Below are positions 7,228 through 14,871 of a DNA stretch of 16,446 nucleotides, in pieces. Source of the DNA: DATFAS01 sp035254305. GTDB lineage: Bacteria; Bacillota; Bacilli; Aneurinibacillales; RAOX-1. Numbering within the stretch: position 1 is the stretch's first letter; every line of letters starts with the position of its first letter. The notes beneath the pieces are model-generated. The model made no database searches. It saw only the letters and a program-made list of their open reading frames with translations, and had not been told where the DNA came from. The stretch spans positions 1 through 16,446 of the forward strand of contig DATFAS010000167.1 in NCBI GenBank assembly GCA_035254305.1, in the 5' to 3' direction. Made by a program: the position numbers and the translations under genes.

Positions 7228-8253
7228 TTATCCACCAATATGAGACATTTCAACCTTCTTCCGATCTAATCCCTCTGTTTGGCTTAAGCGAATTTCTGAA
7301 TATCGTTCCTCACGGTTTGTCCATTGATTAATAATTAATTGGCTTATTTCCTCATCGCTATATCCTTGACGCAATGGAGTCCGTAAATCAAAACCACCTG
7401 TTGCAAAAAGACATAAATATAAATGGCCTTCAGCAGAGATTCTTGCTCTTGTACAGGTTGAACAGAACGCTTGGGTAACAGAAGAAATAAATCCAATTTC
7501 TTTATCTGTACCTTGATAACGATATCTGGAAGCAACTTCACCATAGTAGTTCGGCACTACCGGTTCAAGTGGCATCTGGGCATGAATGAGATCGTGAATT
7601 TCCCTGCTAGGCACTACCTGATCTAATTTCCACCCATTACTATTTCCAACATCCATAAACTCAATAAATCGAAGGGTCTGCCCTTTTTCATAAAAATACT
7701 TGGCCATAGGAAGAATATCCTGATCATTAACTCCTTTTTGAACAACCATGTTAATCTTCACATCAAGGCCAAGCTTTGAAGCAAATTCAATTCCTTCGAG
7801 AATATCTTCCACCTTGTATCCACGACCGTTAATCTGACCGAATCGCCCAACATCAAGGCTATCTAAGCTTACAGTCACCCTTTTCAATCCAGCATCCTTC
7901 AACTGCTGAATATGATCAGTGAGAAGCGATCCATTCGTAGTCATTGCAATATCATCAATACCTGGAACCGTATTAATCATTCGTACTAATTCATCTAATT
8001 TCTTTCGCATTAGAGGTTCTCCACCTGTAATACGAATCTTCTCTACACCTAGTTCAGAAAAGATCTTAACGAGACGAGTAATCTCCTCAAAGGTTAAGAG
8101 TCTTTCCTTCGGCATAAATTGAAAATCTGGTCCAAATAGTTCTGCAGGCATGCAATAGGTACAGCGAAAGTTACATTTATCCGTAACCGAGATACGCAAA
8201 TCGCGAAGAGGCCTCTGGAGTAAATCCACTACTTTTTCCCTTTTATTATTCAT
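7228..8253 (-). CDS. moaA: GTP 3',8-cyclase MoaA
   Basis: Radical-SAM enzyme that starts molybdopterin synthesis by cyclising GTP; MoaC, not in this window, completes cPMP. The N-terminal radical-SAM cluster is CNFRCTYC (C27, C31, C34) and the SAM-binding ITGGEP is at about 75-80. The C-terminal second [4Fe-4S] cluster, which binds GTP, is FCSTC (C264, C267) with C281 in YLCLFA. The protein ends in the conserved, catalytically needed Gly-Gly (SHIGG). Length is 341 residues, standard. The frame runs up to 8328 into the upstream gene, but the ATG at 8253 has GGAG 8 bases upstream and gives the family length. It follows the fused moeA by 22 bases and is the last operon gene. Confidence 0.97.
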   Translation of the reverse strand: MNNKREKVVDLLQRPLRDLRISVTDKCNFRCTYCMPAELFGPDFQFMPKERLLTFEEITRLVKIFSELGVEKIRITGGEPLMRKKLDELVRMINTVPGIDDIAMTTNGSLLTDHIQQLKDAGLKRVTVSLDSLDVGRFGQINGRGYKVEDILEGIEFASKLGLDVKINMVVQKGVNDQDILPMAKYFYEKGQTLRFIEFMDVGNSNGWKLDQVVPSREIHDLIHAQMPLEPVVPNYYGEVASRYRYQGTDKEIGFISSVTQAFCSTCTRARISAEGHLYLCLFATGGFDLRTPLRQGYSDEEISQLIINQWTNREERYSEIRLSQTEGLDRKKVEMSHIGG

Positions 8254-8275
8254 CTCTTCCACTCCCTCTCGGACT

Positions 8276-10183
8276 TTAGTACGTTTTATACATGATATTG
8301 CCTGTGTCCCTGCAGCTATAACCACCAAGTGATTCTACTTCTTGCTTAAAGGCTTCCGAACCAATGATCTCTAATACTGCTTTACAACGTTCACTTTCAT
8401 AGAAGCTTCTAGTAAGTAATAGATCATATCTCTCTTCTACTACAGGTATAAAATCAAGCCCCATCTCGCTAGCTGCTGAATAAATCCCAAGCCCTGTATC
8501 TGCAGTCCCGCCAGCCACGGAAGCTGCAACACTCAGGTGAGAAATCGTTTCACGATCATATCCATAGATTTGACTGCGTTCTATCTTCTCTTGCTTTAGT
8601 AAATAGTCTAATAAAAGACGAGTTCCAGCACCCCGCTGACGATTAATATAGGTAACATCGGGCCGTACAAGATCGGAAACAGTTTGGATATTCTTCGGAT
8701 TCCCCTTCCCTACGATCCAACCTTGCTGCCTATATACAAGATTAATTAATACAGCGTCTCTTCCCGATAAATATTTCTGCAGGAAGGCCACATTATACGT
8801 TCCACTCGCTTCATCTAATAAATGAATCCCGGCCATATGTGCCTCACCCTTCTGGATAGCTAGGATCCCCCCCATACTCCCTACATGAGAGGAAACGAGA
8901 AATTGTTCTGGAAATCTATCTCGAAGAAGAACCTGTAGTATATCTAAAGAGAGGTCATGACTTCCCGTTACTACAACCGTATTCTTAATTTGCTCAATAG
9001 GACGATAGAGCTCAATTTCTGCCTCTTCTCCTTGTTCAAACCCAAGATTACCAGGTGGGATACGCAATAGTCCATCTGCTTTCACCATCGACATAGTTAC
9101 TCCTGCAGCTCTCGTAAGCGGGTTGGCAATATATTCCCCATCAATACACCCAATGGTCATGCGCACGAAATCCTCCGCACCCATAACAGAGACCACACGT
9201 CTTCCCATTTTCACCTTCAACCTTGGGCGTTCAACTTCTAATAAACCATAATAGTAATGAATCAGAGGACGAGCAAACCATTCAAGGTTAAGGTAGGCTG
9301 AAACAGGGTAACCTGGTAATCCAATAATCGGTTTCCCTTTAATTAATCCAATGACCACTGGCTTACCCGGTCTAGTTGCCACACCGTGTGTTAGAACCAC
9401 ACCAAGTTCATGAACGACATGATAGGTAAAATCCTCCGTACCAGCAGAAGACCCAGCATTCATCACTACCATATCTGAATCTCTCACAGCGTCAAGGACA
9501 GCTTCCTTGATCTTTTCATACTCATCCTTCACAATACCACGATAGACGGGCTCAGCCCCCCATTCCTGAAGATAAGCCGAAAAGACCGTTCCATTGAATT
9601 CAATAATTTCGCCTAATTTTACTTCCTCCGATGGCGGTATCAATTCCGTACCTGTCGGTATAATTGAAACCCTTGGCTTTGCCAGAACAGGAATTGATAC
9701 ATTCCCTCCCGCGAGCAATGCTCCAAGATCAACTGGACGAAGCTTATGATGGGAAGGAACAATCATCTCTCCAACAACCACATCTTCCCCAATCGGACGA
9801 ATATGCTGCCAAGGAGCTGCTGCCTCTAGTATTTCTATCGTATTCTCATCCACTTGATGAATATTCTCTATCATAATAACCGCATCAAACCCATCCGGGA
9901 TCGGATCACCTGTATCCACCACGATATAATCATCTAGATGAGTGAGTTGGACTGGATTGTTTTCATTCGCTGTAAATGTACGATCTGCCTTCACCGCTAC
10001 CCCATCCATTGCAGAAGCATGATAATTCGGCATAGAAACTTTAGCGAAAATAGCCTCCGCACTGACCCTGCCTAGAGCCTGTTGAGTGGGAACCTTCTCG
10101 ACTTTTCTATTAAAATATACTTGATTTAATAGTTCTGCCTGTGCTTCCTTTAGAGGAGTGTCCTCCAAGTATATTTTACGCAT
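8276..10183 (-). CDS. moeA: MoeA-type molybdopterin molybdenumtransferase fused to a PBP-like domain
   Basis: The first 395 residues are a full MoeA, which inserts metal into adenylylated molybdopterin. MoeA N-terminal domain: NYHASAMDGVAV at about 53-64. MogA-like domain: about 170-310 with NAGSSAGTEDF at 242-252, RPGKP and GLPGYPVSA. The C-terminal barrel ends near 395. A second module, about 400-622, is a periplasmic-binding-protein-like domain (PF12727 type) with TGSHDLSLDIL, HLLDEASGTYN, IVGKGNP, NRQRGAGTR and LGIYSAASEMGLDF. The same domain occurs in the HTH regulator at 12352. No signal peptide, so the binding domain is cytosolic. The ATG at 10183 has AAGGGGG 6 bases upstream. It follows moeA by 18 bases. 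Such fusions are known; ligand identity (tungstate, molybdate or cofactor) is inference. Confidence 0.93.
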   Translation of the reverse strand: MRKIYLEDTPLKEAQAELLNQVYFNRKVEKVPTQQALGRVSAEAIFAKVSMPNYHASAMDGVAVKADRTFTANENNPVQLTHLDDYIVVDTGDPIPDGFDAVIMIENIHQVDENTIEILEAAAPWQHIRPIGEDVVVGEMIVPSHHKLRPVDLGALLAGGNVSIPVLAKPRVSIIPTGTELIPPSEEVKLGEIIEFNGTVFSAYLQEWGAEPVYRGIVKDEYEKIKEAVLDAVRDSDMVVMNAGSSAGTEDFTYHVVHELGVVLTHGVATRPGKPVVIGLIKGKPIIGLPGYPVSAYLNLEWFARPLIHYYYGLLEVERPRLKVKMGRRVVSVMGAEDFVRMTIGCIDGEYIANPLTRAAGVTMSMVKADGLLRIPPGNLGFEQGEEAEIELYRPIEQIKNTVVVTGSHDLSLDILQVLLRDRFPEQFLVSSHVGSMGGILAIQKGEAHMAGIHLLDEASGTYNVAFLQKYLSGRDAVLINLVYRQQGWIVGKGNPKNIQTVSDLVRPDVTYINRQRGAGTRLLLDYLLKQEKIERSQIYGYDRETISHLSVAASVAGGTADTGLGIYSAASEMGLDFIPVVEERYDLLLTRSFYESERCKAVLEIIGSEAFKQEVESLGGYSCRDTGNIMYKTY

Positions 10184-10201
10184 GAATATCCCCCTTTTTC
10201 C

Positions 10202-11434
10202 TTATGTGAATAGCTTTACGCGAACTTTCTCCCCTTCTAAAATCCCTTCTTTTTTATCCGGAATTTCAACGATACCATCTGCATCTACCATTGTTGTAAT
10301 TAACCCTGATTTACCAAACACAGGAACCGCCCAAAGCTCATTCTCCCGTTGTTCAAGCTTTACACGAATATAATCGGATCTTCCTACTGCAGAAGCGAGA
10401 TTCCTAGCCATACGTGCCCAGGTTCGCTGTTCCACCTGACGATGTACAAGCCCCTCAAGTCCTTCCATAATCGGAATACCAAATAGATCAAATATAATTA
10501 AAGCAGAAGCCGGGTGCCCTGGAAGTCCCATGACTGGTTTATCACAAGCCTTGGCTACAATCGTTGGTTTACCTGGTTTAATCGACACTCCATGAATAAG
10601 AACACCTGGTTCTCCTAATGCTTCAAGCACTTGTACGGTAAAGTCTCTCGTCCCTACCGAGCTCCCTCCTGAAAGAAGTAGGAAATCCACTTGATCGAAG
10701 ATCTGCTTTGCCCGGTTATAGAATTCCTCATAATCGTCTCCAACGATCCCCGCATAAACCACTTCTGCTCCATACTGTTTGGCAGCAGAACCAATCGTCA
10801 TGCTATTAATATCACGCACTTCACCTGGAGCCAGGGCACGTTTATCTGCGGGAACAATTTCATCTCCCGTTGATAAAATCCCAACGATCGGACGGGGAAA
10901 TACACTTACTACAGTCTTACCTATAGCGGATAGTACCCCCAGATCCTGTGGTCGCAGCCGCCTTCCTGCTCGCATGACAACAGAACCCACTTCCACGTCT
11001 TCTCCAGCCCTAATAATATTTTCACCAGGTGCTACCTGTTTAAAAACATTCAAAAGATCAAGTGTCTCTTCAACATATTCAATCATTACAATACCGTCTG
11101 CCCCACTTGGCAGCATTCCACCTGTTGGTATATATTGAGCTTGTCCCTCGTCCAATGGGAGGCTCGCGGCCTTACCCATTTCAATTCTTCCTGTAATATC
11201 AAGAAACGCTGGTAGAGAATCCGTTGCACCAAACGTATCTCTTGCTCTTACTGCAAAGCCGTCAACTGTAGACCGAGCAAAAGCAGGAACTTGTTCTTCA
11301 GATATAATATCTTCTGCTAATACCATCCCAAGTGCATCAGGGACCCGTACACGAATGGGAGGTTTAGTAGGTCCAAAATGCTCTTTAATAATCTCTATTG
11401 TCTGACTAACTGATTGCACGTTAAAAAATTTCAT
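10202..11434 (-). CDS. moeA: molybdopterin molybdenumtransferase MoeA
   Basis: Stand-alone MoeA of 410 residues, first gene of the leftward operon. It uses molybdate (or tungstate) and adenylylated pterin to make the finished cofactor. Family marks are PAFARSTVDGFAV at about 50-62, PTGGMLPSGAD at about 103-113, GEDVEVG, the MogA-like domain with STGDEIVP, SGGSSVGTRDF and KPGKPT, then GLPGHPASA, and a C-terminal barrel ending with EGEKVRVKLF. The ATG at 11434 has GGAGG 8 bases upstream; a TTG directly before it is also in frame. The fused MoeA paralogue follows 18 bases downstream. Two MoeA proteins beside a tungstate importer may divide the metals, as proposed for archaea; that is inference here. 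Confidence 0.95.
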   Translation of the reverse strand: MKFFNVQSVSQTIEIIKEHFGPTKPPIRVRVPDALGMVLAEDIISEEQVPAFARSTVDGFAVRARDTFGATDSLPAFLDITGRIEMGKAASLPLDEGQAQYIPTGGMLPSGADGIVMIEYVEETLDLLNVFKQVAPGENIIRAGEDVEVGSVVMRAGRRLRPQDLGVLSAIGKTVVSVFPRPIVGILSTGDEIVPADKRALAPGEVRDINSMTIGSAAKQYGAEVVYAGIVGDDYEEFYNRAKQIFDQVDFLLLSGGSSVGTRDFTVQVLEALGEPGVLIHGVSIKPGKPTIVAKACDKPVMGLPGHPASALIIFDLFGIPIMEGLEGLVHRQVEQRTWARMARNLASAVGRSDYIRVKLEQRENELWAVPVFGKSGLITTMVDADGIVEIPDKKEGILEGEKVRVKLFT

Positions 11435-11475
11435 CAATTAAACCTCCATTAAACCTTATATCCTTATATTTTACC

Positions 11476-11486
11476 ATTATACTAAA
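11476..11486 (-). promoter_or_regulatory. candidate moeA operon -10 with TTTAGT overlap
   Basis: Read leftward: TTTAGTATAAT, where TATAAT (11476-11481) overlaps TTTAGT. No acceptable -35 is visible at 16-18 bases, which suggests either a weak or an activated promoter. Confidence 0.4.
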
Positions 11487-11558
11487 GAGTTTCCGATCCT
11501 TTTTATAGGTGGGCTTTACTGGATAATTCTTTATCTCCTGTTTACTCGTTCTTAGCTA

Positions 11559-11564
11559 TATAAT
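11559..11564 (+). promoter_or_regulatory. candidate moaD -10 element
   Basis: TATAAT ends 25 bases before the moaD ATG, with a short predicted leader containing AAAGGAGG. The -35 region (TCCTGT at 17 bases) is poor. It is divergent to the moeA element, about 80 bases away. Confidence 0.4.
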
Positions 11565-11589
11565 ATAAAGAAAAAGGAGGAACCAATAA

Positions 11590-11865
11590 ATGATCGTTAA
11601 AATCTTTGCTAATTTCCGAGAAATTTGTCAAGCCAAAACGGTAGAAATCCCTGCAAAAGAAGGGAGTACAGTCATCGAAATTCTAGAAACCCTTATCACT
11701 ATGTTTCCTCCCCTTGAAGAAGAAGTATTCACTTCCGATAGAAATCTAAAACCATTCGTCCATGTATTTATCAATGGGCGCAATATTATTCATGAGGATG
11801 GATTAGCCACAGTTGTAAAAGCAAACGATCAATTTGCCCTATTTCCTCCCGTTGCAGGGGGTTAA
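11590..11865 (+). CDS. moaD: MoaD-type ubiquitin-like sulfur carrier
   Basis: A 91-residue beta-grasp protein. In cofactor synthesis its C-terminal glycine is adenylylated by MoeB, then thiocarboxylated, and delivers sulfur to cPMP. The sequence opens with MIVKIFANFREIC, has the central INGRNIIHEDG and closes with FPPVAGG, the required Gly-Gly end. Residues 24-27 (KEGST) and the following helix fit the MoaD layout. The start ATG follows AAAGGAGG with 9 bases of spacing. First gene of the rightward cluster; MoeB at 15626 is the probable partner. No MoaE, the other half of molybdopterin synthase, is in the window, so the sulfur acceptor could be an unlinked MoaE or a tungsten-cofactor variant. 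Confidence 0.93.
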   Translation: MIVKIFANFREICQAKTVEIPAKEGSTVIEILETLITMFPPLEEEVFTSDRNLKPFVHVFINGRNIIHEDGLATVVKANDQFALFPPVAGG

Positions 11866-11870
11866 GTGCA

Positions 11871-12143
11871 ATGGTTGAACAAACGCTTGAAATCAGAGGA
11901 ATTTCTCTTTCACAAATTTGCACGTACCTAAATGAATTAGGCGGTCTACAGCAAACTGTTACATTTCCGATTCTATTTACGAATGAGGACTGGTCAGGTG
12001 AAATCTTGTATGAAGTAGAAGTTCAAATCACCTCTCGTTTTAGTGTTAATGCTATTCATATTCACTTCACGAGTGCAGACGAACCTATTCTAGAAGAAAT
12101 CATTCGTAACTTCCGGAAGAAAACGATGCGAATCGGAGGATAA
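11871..12143 (+). CDS. unknown 90-aa protein ending in Gly-Gly, coupled to moaD
   Basis: I do not recognise this protein with confidence. It is 90 residues, soluble, without Cys or a signal peptide. Its alternating pattern includes TLEIRGIS, TVTFPILFTN, EVEVQITSRF and AIHIHFTS, followed by a helix EPILEEIIRNFRKK and the end TMRIGG. The layout suggests a small alpha/beta fold, and the terminal GG after a basic-hydrophobic tail looks like a ubiquitin-like or MoaD-like C-terminus. From memory, a Thermus MoaD-related protein carries an extra C-terminal domain (DUF1952) of similar size; this could be that domain as a separate gene. It starts 5 bases after moaD, and its ribosome binding site AGGGGGT is made from the two glycine codons of MoaD, so translation is probably coupled. 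Confidence 0.8.
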   Translation: MVEQTLEIRGISLSQICTYLNELGGLQQTVTFPILFTNEDWSGEILYEVEVQITSRFSVNAIHIHFTSADEPILEEIIRNFRKKTMRIGG

Positions 12144-12190
12144 TATCTTTGTCTAATTACTTTGACTCCTCCATTCCCTCCCTCTCGCTT

Positions 12191-12330
12191 TTTTAGTTAT
12201 ATTGTAATTTTTTTAGTTAGAAACCCTTTGAAAACGGTGTCTTATGAAAATTTTAGTTGAAAAAGCAGAATAAATCTATTACTTTAGTAACAAGTCTAAC
12301 TAAACCAAACTAAACCAAACTTAAACTAAT
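12191..12330. repeat. phased array of TTTAGTT / AACTAAA elements
   Basis: TTTTAGTT begins at 12191, 12211 and 12251, offsets of exactly 20 and 40 bases. TTTAGTAA is at 12283. Then the reverse-sense AACTAAA begins at 12298 and 12308, with the variant AACTTAAA at 12318 and AACTAAT at 12324. TTTAGTTAGA (12212-12221) and TCTAACTAAA (12295-12304) form a perfect 10-bp inverted repeat. The spacing matches helical turns of DNA, as for cooperative binding of one protein face. It fills most of the 208-base gap before the HTH regulator. Confidence 0.65.
12257..12285 (+). promoter_or_regulatory. candidate promoter of the regulator-tupABC unit
   Basis: TTGAAA (12257-12262), 17 bases, TACTTT (12280-12285). 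The -35 is good and the -10 poor. Both hexamers overlap TTTAGT elements of the array, so binding there would control access of RNA polymerase. Confidence 0.35.
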
Positions 12331-12351
12331 TACAGGGAGGTGATATGAATA

Positions 12352-13278
12352 TTGGAAAGCAACTTTTTGACTCCAGAAGAAACCGCTATGCTGTTGAAAA
12401 TCTCCAAATACACAGTATATGAAATGGTTAAGCGCGGCCAGATCCCTGCCAAACGATTAGGTCGCAAGCTTCTTATTCAACGTGTAGATATTGATCAAAT
12501 GATGGCTCATGGTAGTACACAGCAAGCCCCCCACACCCTTTTGACACCTGCAATTCCATCTCCAACAACCTCAACCTCAAATACGATCTATTTTTCAGGT
12601 AGTCACGACCTGTCTATAGACGTGCTGATAGAGCATCTGAATAAGCTGGGAGTTAGTTTCTTTCCAGTATTTTCAGGAAGCCTAGAAGGACTTATTGAAT
12701 TGTTTAAAGGGAGAATAGACATAGCTGGCTGCCACCTATTTGACCCGGAATTTGGGATTTATAATCGTCCTTTTATTACCCGTTTATTACCACACGAAGA
12801 TGTTAGCTTAGTGCATTTTGTCCAGAGATGGCAGGGATTTATAGTTCCGAAAGGAAATCCTCGCGGAATCACGCATTGGGAGGATTTTCTGTCTGGCAAA
12901 TACAGAATTGCCAATCGCCAGAAGGGTTCCGGTACCCGGATATTACTTGACTTCCATCTACAGAAGCTTGGCCTAACACCTACTTGCATTCCTGGCTATG
13001 AGAGGGAAGAACGAAATCACTTTGCTACAGCTTCTGCTGTTCTACGTGGAGAGGTAGATGTTGTGCTTGGAATCGAAAGTGCTGCTAGACAATTAGGACT
13101 TGATTTTGTTCCCATTGAGAAAGAGCCCTATGATTTTGCCATACCTACTCTTAAGCTTCAAGAACAACCGTTTCAAACATTATTAGAGGTTTTACAAAAC
13201 CCATTGTTCCAGCAGACTGTTATCTCGTTAGGGGGATACGACATGACACTGTCGGGGCAAATCACTCGTTTATCTTAG
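12352..13278 (+). CDS. transcriptional regulator: excisionase-type HTH plus PBP-like domain
   Basis: A 308-residue cytosolic protein with two modules. Residues about 5-50 are an excisionase/MerR-like HTH: LTPEETAMLLKISKYTVYEM, then RGQIPAKRLGRKLLI. A Pro/Thr/Ser-rich linker covers about 55-77. Residues 78-300 are a PBP-like ligand domain (PF12727 type) with FSGSHDLSIDVL, GCHLFDPEFGIYN, IVPKGNP, NRQKGSGTR and LGIESAARQLGLDF, clearly homologous to the C-terminus of the fused MoeA. The likely ligand is tungstate, molybdate or cofactor, and the likely target is tupABC; both are inference from position. Start is TTG at 12352, 7 bases after GGAGGTGAT. An ATG at 12345 is out of frame and closes after 25 codons. 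tupA follows 30 bases downstream. Confidence 0.9.
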   Translation: MESNFLTPEETAMLLKISKYTVYEMVKRGQIPAKRLGRKLLIQRVDIDQMMAHGSTQQAPHTLLTPAIPSPTTSTSNTIYFSGSHDLSIDVLIEHLNKLGVSFFPVFSGSLEGLIELFKGRIDIAGCHLFDPEFGIYNRPFITRLLPHEDVSLVHFVQRWQGFIVPKGNPRGITHWEDFLSGKYRIANRQKGSGTRILLDFHLQKLGLTPTCIPGYEREERNHFATASAVLRGEVDVVLGIESAARQLGLDFVPIEKEPYDFAIPTLKLQEQPFQTLLEVLQNPLFQQTVISLGGYDMTLSGQITRLS

Positions 13279-13308
13279 AAACATGCATACACAAAGGGGG
13301 AGAAAAAT

Positions 13309-14181
13309 TTGAAAAGAATTTCGTTCTACATATTTTCATTGTTTCTGCTATTAGGGCTACTGATTGGTTGTAGCAGCGCGCCTAAAGCTGATAAGGCAGC
13401 ACAGGATACAAGCAAACCTGCAGCACAAGCAACGGATTCTAAGGATAAAGAAATTACGTTAGCCACCACAACGAGTACACAAGATTCAGGATTACTAGAC
13501 TATATGGTTCCAATCTTTGAAAAACAAACAGGGATCAAGGTGAAGGTTGTTGCCGTTGGTACTGGACAAGCAATTAAAATTGGACAAGATGGTAATGCAG
13601 ATGTTCTACTTGTTCATGCTCGATCACAAGAAGATAAATTTGTTCAAGATGGCTATGGGGTTGATGCATACGATGTCATGTATAATCAATTCTATCTCGT
13701 AGGTCCTGAGAAAGATCCTGCTGGAGTTAAGAATGTAAAGACAGCTGCAGAAGCATTGAAGTTAATTTCAGATAAGAAATCCACCTTCATCTCTCGTGGA
13801 GATGAATCTGGTACCCATACGAAAGAAAAATCAATTTGGAAAGCTGTAGGTATTAACCCTGAGGGTGAATGGTACGTAAAAGCTGGACAAGGTATGGGAG
13901 CTACCCTTCAGATGGCCGATGAGAAAGGTGGATATACCCTTACAGATGAAGCTACTTTCTTATCTCACAAAGGCAAACTTGGATTACAGGTTGTACTACA
14001 AGGAGATCCCCTATTGTTTAACCCCTATGGTATTATGAAAGTAAAGAGCACAAAGAAATCTGACTCAGCTGACCAATTGATTCATTTCTTCGTTGATGAA
14101 AATGGTCAAAAATTGATTAGTGAGTTTGGTAAAGACAAATATGGAAAAGGTCTTTTTGTTCCAAGTGCTAAGAAACGTTAG
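13309..14181 (+). CDS. tupA: tungstate ABC transporter substrate-binding lipoprotein TupA
   Basis: Extracellular, lipid-anchored receptor that captures tungstate for the TupBC importer. The N-terminus is a lipoprotein signal: KR, a hydrophobic run, and the lipobox LIGC with C21 as the lipid anchor, followed by a charged Ala/Lys linker. The mature domain begins at about 49 and carries the TupA/WtpA-type signature TTTSTQDSGLL (53-63). ADVLLVHARS and SRGDESGTHTKE, also known oxyanion-pocket regions, follow, then GMGATLQMADEKGGYTLTDE. Length is 290 residues. The start is TTG at 13309, after AAAGGGGG. It is followed directly by tupB, whose GTG/ATG region touches its stop. Tungstate preference is from family knowledge; molybdate is possible. 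Confidence 0.95.
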   Translation: MKRISFYIFSLFLLLGLLIGCSSAPKADKAAQDTSKPAAQATDSKDKEITLATTTSTQDSGLLDYMVPIFEKQTGIKVKVVAVGTGQAIKIGQDGNADVLLVHARSQEDKFVQDGYGVDAYDVMYNQFYLVGPEKDPAGVKNVKTAAEALKLISDKKSTFISRGDESGTHTKEKSIWKAVGINPEGEWYVKAGQGMGATLQMADEKGGYTLTDEATFLSHKGKLGLQVVLQGDPLLFNPYGIMKVKSTKKSDSADQLIHFFVDENGQKLISEFGKDKYGKGLFVPSAKKR

Positions 14182-14190
14182 GTGAATTTC

Positions 14191-14871
14191 ATGAACCTGA
14201 ATCTTTCTTTTAACGACAATGTACTATCTGTGATTTTGCTCTCGTTAGAAATATCAACAACAGCCATTATTATAGGGATCCTTATTGGGATCCCTATTGG
14301 TGCTTTACTCGCCCTTACCCGTTTCCCAGGAAAAAGGTGGATCGTAGCTCTCGTCTATACCTGTATGGGGCTGCCTCCCGTCCTCATTGGGGTTATCATT
14401 TATTTAATGCTCTCTCGTTACGGGCCACTTGGTTCTCTTGAATGGCTATTTTCTCCTCAAGCAATGATGATGGCCCAATCTATATTGGTAACACCGATTA
14501 TTTTGGGCTTAACCATGTCTGCGGTTCAAGCAAAGGAAAAACTGTATACAGAAGCGTTAAAAAGCCTTGGAGCAACACCTTGGCAAGCTGCTTGGACGAT
14601 TATTAAAGAAGCAAGAAAAGGGATCTTCGCCGGTCTTGGCACTGCATTTGGCCGGGCAATCTCTGAGGTCGGTGCAGTTATGCTTGTCGGAGGAAATATT
14701 GAAGGGCACACCCGCGTCATGACGACAGCCATCATTCTCGAAACACGGATGGGGAATTATCCAACTGCCCTTACCATTGGATTTGTTCTACTAGCGATTA
14801 GCTTTATCCTTAATAGTTTTCTTGTGATGGGGATTATCGGTAATTTGCGTGAAGAAAGGAACTATTGGTAA
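14191..14871 (+). CDS. tupB: tungstate ABC transporter permease TupB
   Basis: Membrane channel of the tungstate importer, 226 residues with about five hydrophobic segments (near residues 10-35, 46-70, 80-105, 145-170 and 190-215). The cytoplasmic EAA loop that docks to the ATPase is visible as EALKSLGATPWQAAW and RAISEVGAVMLVGG. The frame opens at a GTG at 14182 immediately after the tupA stop, but the ATG at 14191 is preceded by AGGTGA at 5 bases, and that GTG lies within this site, so ATG is preferred. It ends in TAATG shared with the tupC start. Middle gene of tupABC. Confidence 0.95.
   Translation: MNLNLSFNDNVLSVILLSLEISTTAIIIGILIGIPIGALLALTRFPGKRWIVALVYTCMGLPPVLIGVIIYLMLSRYGPLGSLEWLFSPQAMMMAQSILVTPIILGLTMSAVQAKEKLYTEALKSLGATPWQAAWTIIKEARKGIFAGLGTAFGRAISEVGAVMLVGGNIEGHTRVMTTAIILETRMGNYPTALTIGFVLLAISFILNSFLVMGIIGNLREERNYW

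Noticed and set aside
8254..8328. Upstream extension of the moaA frame into the fused moeA gene
   Set aside because: The ATG at 8253 has a good ribosome binding site and gives the standard 341-residue MoaA; the extension has no family resemblance.
10779..11138. 119-codon open frame on the + strand inside moeA
   Set aside because: It lies opposite a clear MoeA with all family motifs, and its composition is that of an antisense shadow.
11435..11589. Riboswitch in the moeA/moaD divergent gap
   Set aside because: The 155-base gap holds two divergent promoters with short leaders; no conserved multi-stem structure of a Moco-type riboswitch could be traced.
12138..12181. Possible terminator after the 90-aa gene (GGAGGA with TCCTCC)
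   Set aside because: The loop is about 28 bases and no U-tract follows directly, so I cannot say whether transcription stops before the regulator.
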